DNA of 64,000 bases from Terfezia claveryi (Eukaryota > Ascomycota > Pezizomycetes > Pezizales > Pezizaceae). How positions within the stretch are numbered: position 1 is the stretch's first letter; each line of letters starts with the position of its first letter. Below are positions 41,574-54,140 of the stretch, in pieces. The stretch lies in contig WHUX01000026.1 of the NCBI GenBank assembly GCA_015179025.1, positions 62,001 to 126,000 on the forward strand, given 5' to 3'. Both the position numbers and the translations under genes were made by a program. Under the pieces are notes generated by a model. It made no database searches. It was given only the letters and a program-made list of their open reading frames with translations, and had not been told where the DNA came from.

Positions 41574-44500
41574 ATGAGCGAAGACTTTGCATCGACTCGT
41601 CCGCCAGATGACCTTCAATTTGCGCCGACGATCACTCCCGCACCGGCAGTGGTAATGCCTGGGGATGCTAGGGAGAGGGGTCGTGGTGGGAGGAGATTTA
41701 GGCATAGGAAGGGAGGCAGAAGGGGGAGAGGTAGAGGCGGGGGTGGGGTGAGTATTATATTTAATTGATTTCTGATCGAATAAAAGATCCAGGGGTGGGG
41801 TGTGTGCTGGGGGAATCTGGGCTAACATGAATTTTTGTTTTGCGTGGACAGAATCAAGGCGACCGGTCTACGCAAGAAGGTGGTGCAACGGAGGCTGCAG
41901 CGGAGAGCGAGGAAGCTGCTGTTGCCGGTGTCGATGCTAATGGACAGGCCTCGGGGTCTAATGCTGATCCACCACTGAATGCTCCCACGGGGCCGAGTGC
42001 TGTATGCTCACCCCCATTCCATGCTGCATGATGAGAAGATGCAATGAGAAGATGCTCACAATTACGGTTGGCTACAGAACCCGGTGGATCGTACTCTCAG
42101 TGGTGGGGTCAAGAAGGCATGTACTGTATATACACAGATTCCCCCCCTCCCTTCACCTCCCCCCTAATGCCGACCCAAAGGATATGATTTCAGGGATGAG
42201 ACTAACGCAATCATCTACAGCCTAAACCCACCGAAGAAGAATTGGCCGAACGCCGCGCCAAAATCGAGCAGCGTAACAAACGCCGCGAAGAGATCCAAAA
42301 GACACGTGAACGAGAGGAGGCCCGAGCAAGAGAACTTCAGGACGAGGCTGCTCGGCAGGAAGAGCTCGATCGGGAGGAAGAAATTAGGCAAGCGAGAGCC
42401 CTCGAGTACGTCATGCCATCACCGATCCAATGCATAAATATACTGACCACAGTGGCCAGTGCCGAACGAGAAAAAAATGCCCAACGCAAAGCCGGCGCTG
42501 CCACTAAACGCGAATGGGATAACGCCAAACGAGAAGAAGACTACTGTCCCCCTACAAATGGCCGACGTAGAGGAGGATTCCGCGGCGTACACGGAGCTAT
42601 CCCTCACGCCGGTCCCTCCAACCAACCACACTCTTCCACTTCCGCACCAACATCCCGAACCATACATGACCCCCCACCCCTAGATAACACTGAGCCCCCT
42701 CGTGGTGGTGGTCGTGATCGTGGAGGTCGTGGGCGTGGGCGTGGTCGTAGTCGTGGTCGTGGTCGTGGTCATGCTCATGGTGATCGCGGAGAAGCGGATT
42801 TCGACCTTCAACAACCTCAGGAGCAAGCTCAACTATCTCCACCCCCTCCATATACCGAAGCTGAGTTGGATAATGTCCCCGAGGCACCAGTTACAACCGC
42901 CCCAGCATCGAATTCGGCCAGTACAGAGAATGCTATTCCACAGCATAGAGCTCGGGGGGGACATAGAGGGGGAAGTAGGAATCACAGCTATGACGATGGA
43001 TTCCGAGGAAGGGGTGGGCGTGGGCGTGGGCGAGGGAGGGGCAGGGGTAGGAGTGATAATGGAGGATGGGGACAACAGCAACAGCAACAACAACAACAAC
43101 AGCAACAACAACAACAGCAACAACAACAACAGCAACAACAACAACCGGAAGATACAAGTGCAGGTGATTGGGAAACACAAGGCAACAAAAGCCAGCACCA
43201 GGCAGGCGATTGGGCACAACAAGATAACCAAACCCAAAATCAGGTAGCTGATTGGGAACAAGGCAATCAAACCAACAACCAGGCAAGTGATTGGGCGCAA
43301 CAAGGAAATCAAACCCAGACCCAGGCGGGTGATTGGGAACAACAAGGAAATCAAACCCAGGAACAGGCAGGTGATTGGGCACAACAAGACAACCAAACCC
43401 AGAACAAGGCGGGGACTGGGAGCAACAAGACAAGCAAACTAACAACCAGGCAAGTGATTTGGCGCAACAAGGAAACCAAACCCAGAACCCGGTGGGTAAT
43501 TGGAAACAACAAGGCAAACAAACCCAGGAACAGCCAAGTGATTGGGCACGACAAGAGAACCAAACCCATAATCAGGCGGGTGATTGGGAACAACAATGCA
43601 ATCAAACCCAGGAACAGGCAAGTGATTGGGCACAAGAAGGGAACCAAATCCATAACCAAGCAGGTGATTGGGAACAACAAGGCAATCAAACCCAGGAACA
43701 GGCAAGTGATTGGACACAAGGCAATAAAACTCAGAACCAGTCTGCCAGGAGCCCCAGAATCGAAACTCAGGAAAGCAACTTCCGGAGAGATCGAGGCCGG
43801 GGCCGTGGCGATCATGGTGGGGGACACGGTGATTGGGGCAGCAGCTTCAACACCCCTCGTGGAGACAGCCGAGCGCCTGCTCCCTCCGCAGAAGAGTCCA
43901 CCTGGGAACAAGATTCAAAACACCCTCCATCCACAGAGCCCACAACACAGAGCCCACGGGACTTTAATAATAACCACAGTTCTCGAGATAATTTCTCCGG
44001 TGGCCGAGGATGGGGCGGCCGTGGCCGCGGCCGCGACGAATTCAACCGCCGAAGCCGCGGTAGTGGAGACTTTAGCCGAGGAGGCCGCGGCGGCAGGGGA
44101 GATTTCAGCGACCGTAGAAACTATGGCGACCGTGGTGACCGTGGTGACCGTGGTGACCGTGGTAACTATGGTGATCGTGAAAACTACCATGGCGGTCGCG
44201 GTGGCGGGGATTTCCCCCCCCGTGGCAGTCGAGGCCGGGATTTTGAGCCCAGAGGTGGTCGCGGAGGTGATCAAGAAGGTGGTAGAGGTGACCGAGGTGG
44301 TGGTGGACGGGGAGGTGGATCCCACATATGGGAAATCGGTTATGGAGGTGTAGAACCTTCTGGTGGGGCAGACGACGAGCCAGATTGGGCAAAGACAGAT
44401 AAGAAAGCGCCTCAGGAGGATTTGGATTGGGCGAAAGAGGGGGCATCTGGTGAACTGGAGGTACCTGGGTGGGGAACTGAGATGGTTAACAATGCCAATG

Positions 44501-44823
44501 CTACTGATGGATGGGGGACTAAGGCCCCTACTACGACTAATGACGTTAGTGGGTGGGAGAATAATACTTCAACAACTACTAACTATGACAATCAAGCCTA
44601 CGCATCGAACTCTGCCCCTGGCGGGAGAGGTGGTTGGGGTGGTAGTCGGGGAGAAAGACGCGGGGGACGCGGGGGAGGTGGAGACCGCGGAGGACGTGGA
44701 GACCGTGATCGTACTAACAGTTTTGGTCGTGGTGGAGGAGGATATAACTCTTACGCACCGAGAAGAGAGGATAGTTGGGCGGACCAAGTCACTAGCCAGA
44801 ATAACTCTACCTGGCAGAGCTAG
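41574..44823 (+). CDS. RGG-rich, poly-Q and tandem-repeat protein, likely RNA-binding; one-base frameshift
   Basis: Four exons (41574-41747, 41852-42001, 42221-42405, 42460-44823). The sum is 2873 bp, one short of 958 codons. After an N-terminal GRGGRRFRHRKGGRRGRG block comes a charged coiled coil (EELAERRAKIEQRNKRREE; AEREKNAQRKAG). RGRGRGRSRGRGRG and a second RGG block follow, then about 25 Gln (CAA/CAG, 43073-43145). About 14 imperfect repeats of roughly 15 residues (GDWEQQGNQTQEQA) come next, then long RGG/GDRG blocks and a Trp/Asp C-terminus (DEPDWAKTDKK, DLDWAKEG). The frame changes inside the repeats at the G run 43411-43414. One more G restores the repeat pattern on both sides. RGG boxes imply RNA binding and condensate behaviour. 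No named ortholog recognised. Confidence 0.82.
43072..43146 (+). repeat. CAA/CAG trinucleotide tract (poly-Q)
   Basis: Mixed CAA and CAG triplets coding for about 25 consecutive Gln. The interruptions by both codons would slow slippage. Confidence 0.95.
43162..43742 (+). repeat. 45-bp coding tandem repeat (GDWEQQGNQTQEQA type)
   Basis: About 14 in-frame units, differing by scattered substitutions and small in-frame gaps, inside the RGG gene. Confidence 0.9.
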
Positions 44824-46348
44824 TTTTTAGAGATTTTGGTTGCGAGGGCGTGGTTGTGATGTGGGTGGGTTTGGGCGTGGGTGATATGAAAAAGCGAGCA
44901 CAGGGTAGGTTATTTTCCGGGCTTAGCATATTTTTATTTATTTTCCTTTCTAAGTGGTGGTGTCCATTTTTATTTACATTATTATCTTTATATTTTGAAT
45001 GGGAGGCGAGGAGGGCTTGGTGGGAGATGTACGTACAGCAGAAACCGATACGTACATCTATGATAGCGGAGTGGAAGGGGCCCCAAAAAAAAAAAAATGC
45101 TTCGAGAAAGAGCAGGTGAAAAGAGAGTGCAGTAGTTTCGGGAAAGGAGTAGCTGAACACTGGAAAAACTCTTGTTTCTGTTTGGGAATACTAGGCCTGC
45201 GGGTTTTTTTTAGCAAAACAACCATTCGGGGTTAGGGGGGAGGGGGGAGGGCGGCATATCTTGTGCTTAACTTTGCAAGACTTTGCATATTTATTAGTTA
45301 TATTGGTTTGTATTGTGTTGCGCTGCGATTGGTGTTTTTTGTTTTTGTTGAGTGGGGGTTGAAGCGTTAACCCTCAAGACAAATGAACATGATTATGAAC
45401 CAAACAAAGGCTGTGGTATATTTTTAACTCGTTATCCTCTCAAAGTGCCCGCAGCAACTCCGCACCCTTCCTCCTCCTCGGGGCGTGTTGGTGATAGTTA
45501 TCCTTAACCCCCTACTGTATAAACCTTTACATGGCAACAAGTTCTACAACTTAGTCTGTCTAAGTTAACTTTTAGAGTCAATAAAGAATAGTAGGTACCA
45601 GCTTAACCCACCCCCCACCACCTTCCACCTCTCTCTCTCTCACTCTCCAGCAAGATTCTATTTTAGTAAAGAAATAAAATAAAAAATTCTTCTCACTTCT
45701 ATAGCTCCACCTCAAAAAAATCTTGATTCGCTGCGTTCTCCTCTTCTTCCATTTTCACACAATAATGTAAAGTACTTAAACCCTTCTCAAAGCCTACTCA
45801 CCACCACCCCCAAACTCACCCCGCAAACATTATTGACATTCTTCAAACAACATGAGGTCTTATATATTTATTGCCTCGCTTGTATACACAGATTCCCAGA
45901 TTAGGATCTATCTCATACCCTTTTGAAGGGTTGGTGGGTGTAAATTGGGTAGGTTACCCTGAACTTGCTGGGGATATTAGCGCCCGCGCATCTGCATTTT
46001 CTTACACACCACACCCTTGTTTCCAATGCCCGCCCTATGACGCTTCCTAGGAACTGTGTTTGTAAATATTATCGCAGCTTCTAATGCGCGAATCTTTAAA
46101 CCATCTGCAGGTTGACCTTGATACGACAAATTCTCTCTAATATAAGCCCTATCAACAGCTGTAAACAAAAAACTCAGCCCCGTGAAAAGTATCCTCGTAA
46201 ATTCATATATATCATCGCCCAGCCATAATAAAACATCATCCCTAAAAGATACTACCAGTTATAAGCCAGGGTATTCACCCGCATACACCTACGCATCAGC
46301 AACCAACCACCTCTTCCACCACAACATATAAACTTTCCATCCGCTCCT
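44824..46348. other. convergent intergenic region, UTRs and homopolymer-rich DNA
   Basis: It lies between the plus-strand RGG gene and the minus-strand gene ending at 46349. It holds A12 at about 45088, G/T-rich tracts at 45225-45255 and a CT-rich run at 45620-45655. No coding block is supported. Confidence 0.5.
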
Positions 46349-48548
46349 TTACCACCCACAAATCACTCCCCTCGCCCTCTCGATATCCTCCCACCCACAC
46401 TCCCACACACTTAGTACCTCCATCCAATACCCATGCATCCCCTCCTGCACCCCCACCCCAATCTTCTTCACCTTCCCCACAACTCTCACCATTTTCCCTT
46501 TTCCATGTTCACCTAATAAATTCGCCGAGTCTTCGTCCCAGAGGCAGCATGCCCGAAAGAGGTTATATGAGCCAGAGAGAAAGGGTGGGTGATCGTGGTA
46601 GATATCACCTTTCATGATATATCAAGAGACTGTGAGTAACTAGACTGAGGAGGGTGAAGAAAGCAAGGTGCAATACCGAATTGAATATTCTGCTTCATGC
46701 CAATCCTCTCGGAGAACGTTACCCTTGCTTTTACCTCTGTTAGTCCTACAATCATCTAAGCCAACTTTCCCCAAAAGGATTTGCAAAACACAAACCAAAC
46801 AGCTCTGTAAGAATCACCGATTCACTCCCTCGACTACTTGCACGATCCATATTCGAAAACCGTATAGCCTCACCAATCCTAAAACACACTCTCATCATAG
46901 TCTTCGTGTTCAGTCCCTCAATAGATGACCTCTCTTTCACTGGCTCGGGTAGAGGCGGCCTAACGAAAGGCTTCTGCCGTTCCTCAGGCGGTAGATGAGC
47001 CCATTTGGTTGCTTTACTGCCACTCTCCGCTTCTTGTGCAGGCGGCTCAGGGATACCCGCATCAAGGTTTTGCAGAAATCCTAAATACCTCGTCATCCTC
47101 GCTAATCTTGGTGAGTTTGCTCGGAAAATGATCATACGTTTAGCAGACGGGCTTATCAGTGGTTGTGGTGGATTCGGGTTTGACATGTGAGAAATTGGGG
47201 ATATCAGGGTTGGTGGTAGTGGGGCCTTAAACTTTCCCTTTTCCCTCCTGAGATTCAGGGCTGGCACGGAAGCCTCAGCAGGGCCGGACTCCACTGCTTT
47301 CCCTCTTTGTGGCCCTGGGTCAATGACAAGAGGTTCAATGTAGGTCTCGGGCTCCTTTGCATACGTGGGTTGAATTAGGTTATCCTCCTCCACCAAATCC
47401 CCAACTCCTGATGGTGGGTCGCTGTTTGGAGGGATGTAAAAGTCCTTTTTAGCAATCTCCTTCCACAACTCATCATCGTCAAATGCATCATACTCCTCAC
47501 CAGACAGCCCCCCCGAATGTTCGGGTAGTTCTTTATCTCCATTAGATGAGGGAGAACCAGGTAAACCTGGATCGAAAACCTCGGGGAACTCGTCTCTGTA
47601 GCCCAGAGTCACGTCTGATGGGGTCGTGAACCGTTCTTCCACAGTACATAAATGCGGTTGTCTGTAATTATTCGGAGAAACGAATGAAGCATCCTCAAAC
47701 CCAACGAACCCAGTAGGGGAATCAGGTGGTAGTTCGGATGCAAACTCGAGAGAGGTAGAATAATCATCAGAAAATGACTCCAGTGTATTTCCTACGACTG
47801 GTAGCTCTTTTTCGTAATCCTCTGCTGGAACAGTAGTGTTGCTTTGGGATGGTGTCAAAACAATGTAGTCACCTCTCAATCCATCCCAAGTGTGTAGACC
47901 CTCTTCCTCAACGAGTATCTTTGACTGCGTATCCCCTTGCCCAAACAGTCCACCATCCAGTCCTTGCGAAGCATTGTTGGATTGCTCACATTGGAAAACA
48001 CCCTTCCCGACCTCACCAATATCCTCCGTTTGGATTCCTCTTGAATCATTCGCTCTTGCAAAGCCTACCATCAGAGCCTCATCGTAGCCAACGTCCCAGC
48101 CATATTCCTCTTCATCCGCCTGAGCCGAAGTAGGGAGCAAGCCTTGTGGCTGATATCCCGCTGATCCTTCTCCATTATTTCCAATGCCACCGCTTTGCTG
48201 GGCTCGAATGCCCCTTGTCATGCCATTACCTCCTTGGAAGCGAAACCTGTCCAACCCCCCACGGCCCTCCACTCCCTCCCTCAGCAGCTGGGGGATACTA
48301 CTGCTGCGTCGAGCTGCTTCCCCAGAACCATGGCACTCTGTAGGCCTGTCTACATGCTTCGTAATAGTGAGGGGCTTGAACGCTGGTAAGGTAGATTTAG
48401 GCTTTGCTTTTGTTTCATAGTTATGAGAACGGTAGCAAGAATCGTTCCCGCCATTATCAGGACCAACATCGGCAAACGTTGGTTTGTCCGTGAGGGAGTA
48501 CTGGTTTCTGGGGCGTTTATTCGGACTCTGCAAGTCCGACATATCCAA
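46349..48548 (-). CDS. unrecognised protein with conserved-looking C-terminal domain
   Basis: Three exons (48548-46796, 46727-46677, 46608-46349) join to 2064 bp, 687 aa. Residues 1-480 are disordered and acidic (MDMSDLQSPNKRPRNQYS start). The C-terminal 200 residues are compact. They include RLARMTRYLGFLQNL, KTMMRVCFRIGEAI, ESVILTELFARVTFSER, then across intron 2 FGDIYHDHPPFLSGSYNLF, and KMVRVVGKVKKIGVGV with a Trp-rich end. The last part has the look of a small beta-barrel (OB-like) fold, but that is a guess. Acceptors GTAAAAG and ATGAAAG are weak yet the only ones that keep the frame. I do not assign a function. Confidence 0.72.
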
Positions 48549-48950
48549 TATTGCTACCTCGGAATGTAAGTGATGTGAATGTCATGGAAGGGAACTCGGG
48601 AGTAGATTCCCTATCACTAAATCTTCGAACCGAAAGTACCCAGATTAGCGACTGCCATATTTGGAATTTGAACCATCATCCAAATTGTTGTCTTGGCACC
48701 CCTCACGGCTTCTTGCCCGCACGGAGAAAGAAAGAAGGGTATAGATGTAAGTACCGGCACGCTCCATTCATTACCATCATAACATACAAATACCATACCA
48801 GACCAGACCATAGTACTTTGATAGATATCCTCACCATGAATAAATCATCAATCAGTCAACCAATGCAACGCAACCAGTTGGCGAAAACGGGAAACAAAAA
48901 CAAAACAGTACTAAATATATAAATCGCAACTTGCATAAACTGGGCAAACG
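48549..48950. other. promoter region of the 46349-48548 gene
   Basis: About 400 bp between its ATG and the 3' end of the upstream minus-strand gene. A 123-codon frame on the plus strand has no domain. Confidence 0.4.
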
Positions 48951-50355
48951 CTACTCCCAATCTTCATCACTCTCATCATCCACCGGCTATCCACGATAAC
49001 CATACTCATTAGCTGAATTCTCACTCCATTCCAGGATGCGCTACGTACCTTCTTATTGACTCCCTTTGGGCTTCCACCACTCCTACTCGGCGCCCCACTC
49101 ACAATATCATAACTTGTATCACTATCCGCCGCGCTCTGCACATCAGCAGAGGTGTTCGGCTTCGAGGGCGCCTGTAATGTCTCCGTCGACGCTTGATTCC
49201 TAATCTGCACCCTCTCCGCAGCGCCAGCATTCTTCGTTTCCGCTTCCGCCTCTTTCTCTTCAACCCCATCCCCACTCTCCTCCCCTCCGCATCAGAATCC
49301 CACCCAACCTCCTCCTCCTCCAACGCCCCCCTCAACAACTCCTTCCTCTTCTGCTCCTCCGCGTCGAGCTCCGTCCGGAGGAAATAATACCTCTTGAAGA
49401 AATCCACATATTTAACCTCAGCCGGCACGAGTTTCTCCATGGTTGACCGGAGCTCGGGGTACGTCCCAAGGTCGGAGGCAATTCGCTCAGTGCGTTTCTC
49501 TGCGGAGAAGGAGTTAGACCAGTTGGTGAAGCTTGGGATGGCGGGGTTGGTGAGAAAGAGGTCGTGAGAGGTGTGGAGGAGGTGGAGTTGTGCGTCGAGG
49601 CGAGTGGTACTGTAGCATAGGTAATCAGCATCCGGTCTCCGCGCTCATAAATAGGGCGGAGGGACTTACTAGATCTGCCGCTTGCCCTCTCCCTCCCCGC
49701 TAGAGGTACCTTGGTCGAATAATATACTGGGCTCGCTGTTGGGGTTCGAATTTGAGGCCTCGTCAGCAAACTCTTCACCCTCTGGTGGGGCTACAGTTAC
49801 GGCCTCCTTGAGGAAATTCCCGATGGTAGTTCCCCATTTGAGGAGATATTCATCTGCCTTCGCCTCCGCCTTCTCAATCTCTTCAATCCGTTTCGCTGCA
49901 TTCTTCTTTAGCCGTTCCATTAATCCCTTTTCTTGTTCCGTCTTCTCCCTCTCCCTCTCCCTCTCCTCTCCCTCTTTCTCCTCCTTTTCCCCCACAGCAG
50001 GTGGTTGTGATGGTGGATTCTTCCCCGATAAACTCAAGCCTCTCATCCTCCCCGTGATCCCCTCCCTCAGGCCCACCAACCCCCTACCCGCCGTCTCGGC
50101 CACCCCTGCAACATTCACCCCCACCGCCGCCCCAACACCCTTTGAATAGTAGCTCTCCCCCTGCTTCTTGACTTCTCCTAGCCATCCACCGAATTTCATG
50201 CCCCAAGGGGAGTTGGAGATGGCTTTGTAGGCTTCGTTAAATTCGGCGTTGAGGTTGACATTGTTATTGGTGGTGGTGCCGGACGTGGTGGGGGATTTGC
50301 TGCTCTCGGGCTGGTCAATGACGGCTTCCTGAACGTGGTCGTAGGCGAGGTCCAT
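48951..50355 (-). CDS. BSD-domain protein, one-base frameshift near the C-terminus
   Basis: Three exons (50355-49670, 49609-49049, 48986-48951), 1283 bp, or 428 codons if one base is restored. The start is MDLAYDHVQEAVI; residues about 60-85 contain WGMKFGGWLGEVKKQGE, typical of fungal BSD proteins. A Glu/Lys coiled coil follows. The BSD domain at about 245-308 contains FTNWSNSFSAEKRTERIASD and ends in the hallmark FFKRYYFLR. The protein closes with an acidic tail read as DDESDEDWE. After GWDSDAEG the acidic frame continues one base off, at the run CCCC 49282-49285 (G run in sense); one extra G restores it. BSD domains occur in TFIIH p62 and in synapse-associated proteins; the exact role of this fungal subfamily is unclear. 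Confidence 0.86.
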
Positions 50356-51163
50356 CGCAGTAAAAGATGGTTGGTGGGGCTGGTCTAGTTGGTGCGGGTG
50401 TGGTAAGTGGGTGTGAGGAGATGAATTTCAAACGAACCAATGCAGGAGCTATAGGGGCACCGCCAAGAGTAGAAGAAGCCGAGTAGGTTGAAGAGTCCGC
50501 AATAGCTCTTCCGCAGTCTATGTTTATGTAAGGGATTCCGTGTAGAGCGAGTATTTGTTTCATATATGCACTGTAGTAGTCAAACACATTGCTGCTGTAT
50601 CGTATAGTTTATTGCAACTATGAACATGGTACGTATATGTATTTTATTCGTTTGTACTCTACACAAGGGTGTCAATCCGGCCCAACGTAGTAGTGCTATG
50701 TTTCCAAGGAACCCTTTCGATGATTTCAGGGTAACGCACTTCCATTCCTCCCCCCAAGCCGTCTCGCTCACTAAAACCAAATCAAATCTCACATTCAATT
50801 TCAAAATTTCCACAAACTATGTACTGTACTCCCAACCCTTGACCCCACTGGACCACCCAAGCCCTTTCTTTCTAGTCGTGAAATAAAACAGAGTACGTAC
50901 ATTTGGCCACCAGTCGGAATTAAAAGAGCTCACACATCTTTCTACAAAGGATACCAAGATAAAAAAGCTCTCAACTCAAACACTACTACTATTTAAAAAG
51001 GTATAGAAAACATTGTCGTCAGTGTAAACGAAAAAGAGATTCAGCAAGAAACCACTGTGTAGAAATCCACATCCAGCTCATAATCATAAAAACAAGGAAA
51101 CTCGTCACAAACACCTAGTATATCAATAACTCAAGCCAAACCTGCCCCACTCATCCTCCACAC
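50356..51163. other. intergenic BSD gene / AGE2
   Basis: 808 bp: BSD promoter and AGE2 3' flank. Nothing else seen. Confidence 0.45.
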
Positions 51164-52856
51164 CTACTTCCACACATTCGCAAAAGGGTCATCGTCAATC
51201 TTTGCTGCCGATGCTCCGAACCCTGAAGAACTTCCTGCGGCTCCAATGCCTGTAAACGCCCCAAAATCTTCATCATCCTTCTTACCCAAAGACAGATGCG
51301 AAGTACCCAGCCCTGCGAATGCATTGCTAGCAATAGAGTTATTACTCGCTCCCCAGACATTCGCCTGCGTCTGCACCGGCGCTGCAGGGCTAGGTGAGCT
51401 CCAAGCATTATCAAATGCTGGGAAGTTAGATGTCAATACGGGTTTAGCTGCTGAGTTCAGCGTAGACTGCTGCTGTAGTGGGGAAGATAGTGCAAAGAGG
51501 TCGTTAAGCCCTGAGGAAGCAGCTGTGGATGTGCTGTTTGTAGGTTTCTTTGCCGCAGGGGTTCCAAAAAAGCCTCCACTTTGTGCGGGGGTGACTTGGG
51601 GAGCAACAGGAGGAGACCGGGTCATTGCGGATGTGAGATTGGCAAATGCGTTTGGTTTTTGTGGTTGAGGTGCGTGAGGTTGTGGGTTTGGGGAGAAGTT
51701 TAACCCAGAGAAAGCATCGTTGAAGTCGCCGAATGCGGATTGCTGCACTGGTGGAGAAACCGAGCTGCCAAAGGATGGTGTGCTCTGGTGTCCTTGTCTT
51801 ACGGGCTGTTTCGGAGCAGACGAATATAGAGACAGGATCGATGTCTTCAAATCTGGCCGGTTTGACTTGGGAGCTGGGCTGGAATTGACAGAGTCTGGGC
51901 GAGTGGTTGCTTGCTGTGCAGGGCCGAAAAAGTCGTCGAGCCCGAGAAGAGAGTCGCCTGGCTTGGAAGATTTCGGAGGCGCTGGTACTCCTTTGCCGAC
52001 AACTTGGCTTCGAAGCCCTCCGGGCTGGCTTATGGGCTTGTCTGACTCGGGGCCATCATCAAATAGGTTGACCTCCGACTTCTTTGGTGGTGCGGAGGCT
52101 GCTCGTGGGGGAGGAGCAGAGGAAGAAGATTGGCAGTTTTCGAGCTGCTGTTTGACAGCCTGTAAATTCTACCTAATAAATAACCAGCTTTCCAAGGAAA
52201 GTAAATGTGTAGTAATTACTTACTGCTTCTTCTTCATCGCCGTCGCTCAGGGTTGCTGGATCGGGCATAGGACCATCCATAACCCATCGCTTGGATTCAT
52301 ACTTTGTCCGAACAAAATTCTCGATTTTGCTGCGGAATGTAATGCATCAGTATGTACGATTAATTGAAAAATGATGCCGCAATACATACGCTTCAGGTGG
52401 GATGTGCCCAGCAATGAGATTTGCTTCCCAGTACCTACACAACAATAATTAGCCTCACAAAGTGCTCAACACATCACCGACCTACTTGTTGGCCCTCGTA
52501 TTCCCCCACTTGATCATACTTGCCAGCTGATCATCAGTCCAGCTGTCCAAGTCCACCGACTTCACTCTGCTAATGTGAGTCCCCATCCCTCGGTGGATGC
52601 CGGAGCATCTAAAAGCATCTCCTGTAAGCTTTCATCCCTTGAACTCCGCTGTGGGGGGGCTCTAGCCGATATGTAACGGAGCCATCACATACCTAATGCA
52701 GATGAAAACGCCCAGATTCCAGCTTGCCCATCGTGGCAGCTTATTCCGCTTACAGTCCGCACAGTATTTGTTCCCCGGCAGCTTCAGCAGACTGTTGATT
52801 ACCTGCTGATTCGCTGCACCCTTTTCAGCGGCTGGATTCTGTCGGCGAGAGGCCAT
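51164..52856 (-). CDS. AGE2: ArfGAP, AGE2/SMAP type
   Basis: Five exons (52856-52693, 52608-52486, 52434-52390, 52329-52224, 52159-51164) join to 1434 bp, 477 aa. The ArfGAP zinc finger is complete: Cys32, Cys35, Cys53 and Cys56 (YCADCKRN ... [14 protein letters not shown]) with the catalytic Arg at about 61, then [30 protein letters not shown] and [12 protein letters not shown]. The C-terminal 330 residues are disordered, Pro/Ser/Ala-rich, with repeated Asn-Phe/Asp-Phe motifs ([16 protein letters not shown]) and the end [10 protein letters not shown], suitable for adaptor or clathrin binding. It should stimulate GTP hydrolysis on Arf at the trans-Golgi or endosome. Divergent from CYB5. Confidence 0.94.
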
Positions 52857-53562
52857 ATTTCGTCCAATGTAGATTCTAACTGAAGCGGCGTGGTTTTCCA
52901 GGAAAACTGTGAGTAAATGTAGCTGCCGTTCTTCTTCTGCTTCTATATACGATGGCGAAGGGGGGTTGTGGGTTGGGGTGGGGGGAAGCCACTGCAAGTT
53001 TTGAGGAGTTGCGATCAGGCCGATGTAAGTCCGATGAGCTGTCGTTTGTCTTGCAAGTTGGTTAGGTGGACGAGCTGCCCAATCCCGCTGTCCCTGGGGC
53101 ACTTGGCGTCCCGAGACCGTCTACATACTACATACAGTATTGTACCCCAATCCACAGCCATTATTGAGGCGCCTACCATAGGTACCTACCCATATACCTA
53201 CGTGAGGCTACACAGTCTGCAGAGCCTACAGAGCCTGCAAGCCGGCGCCGAGCAGCGATCGGGTCCTTGCCCGTTATGTACAGTACTGCCGCCCCGTTTC
53301 CCACCCGCCAAGCTTTCCACTGCCCAACAACTGGTCACTCTATCCGCAGCCATCTGCCATCCTTCGCGAGGAGGTTTGTTACTCGTACAGAAGGAACCAC
53401 CGCTTCTCAGCTTCTCAGCTTCTCACGACTGACTGCCGAGAGAATATCTAAGCCTCCAACCATCCCCGTGGAAGCCTCAATCCGCCGACTTACACTCGTT
53501 CTCCGAAGTAGCCCTCACACTCACCCAACAATCTTAATACCCCCTACCCAACAGCTCTCACA
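52857..53562. promoter_or_regulatory. divergent promoter region AGE2 / CYB5
   Basis: 706 bp between the start codons. It has a three-fold GCAGAGCCTACAGAGCCTGC-like repeat at 53218-53240 and CT-rich blocks near the CYB5 ATG. Frames here have no domain. Confidence 0.45.
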
Positions 53563-54140
53563 ATGGCGGACGACCTTAAGGAATTCACCTACGACGAGGT
53601 CCGCGCCCACAACTCGAAGAAGGTACGCTCGCTCGATCATCATGCAATGCCGTTGCCATCCCAGGCCCTACCCTCCTTATCCCTTGGCTTCGTCCTCCCT
53701 TCCATACTAACTCCCTTCTCCAACTAGGACCTCTGGGTGGTAATTGAGGGCAAAGTCTACGACGTTACCCCATTCGTCGACGAGCACCCCGGCGGAGAAG
53801 AAGTCCTCCTCGATGTCGCTGGCCAAGACTCCACAGAGGCATTCGACGTACGTCCCACCTCATCCGTCCATCCTATCCCTCCCCCCCTATTATACCCCCC
53901 CATTAACCGCCCTTGAAGGATGTCGGCCACTCTGACGAAGCACGCGATATCCTCGCCGACCTCCTCAAGGGTTCCATCAAAGGTGGAGCCTCCGCGCCCA
54001 AACCTATCGGAAAGCTGTCCACAACAAACCCCTCCTCATCTGACAGCTCTGCGAGTCTATACATTGCGCTCGTAGCGGGGGTGGTGCTGGCGGTGGGGGC
54101 GTGGAAGTACTTGCAGATCATGGGCGCGTCAGCTGCGTAA
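53563..54140 (+). CDS. CYB5: cytochrome b5
   Basis: Three exons (53563-53622, 53728-53847, 53919-54140) join to 402 bp, 133 aa. The heme-binding domain fills residues 5-80 with axial His40 in VDEHPGGEE and His64 in [25 protein letters not shown] is the usual core. After a Ser/Thr linker a single C-terminal membrane anchor lies at about 107-127 ([16 protein letters not shown]). This is a tail-anchored ER electron carrier feeding desaturases, hydroxylases and P450s. Length and both introns are ordinary for the family. Confidence 0.97.

Noticed and set aside
42833..43911. Long minus-strand Leu/Cys/Pro-rich frames
   Set aside because: They are complements of the CAA/CAG and GDW repeat coding sequence of the RGG gene.
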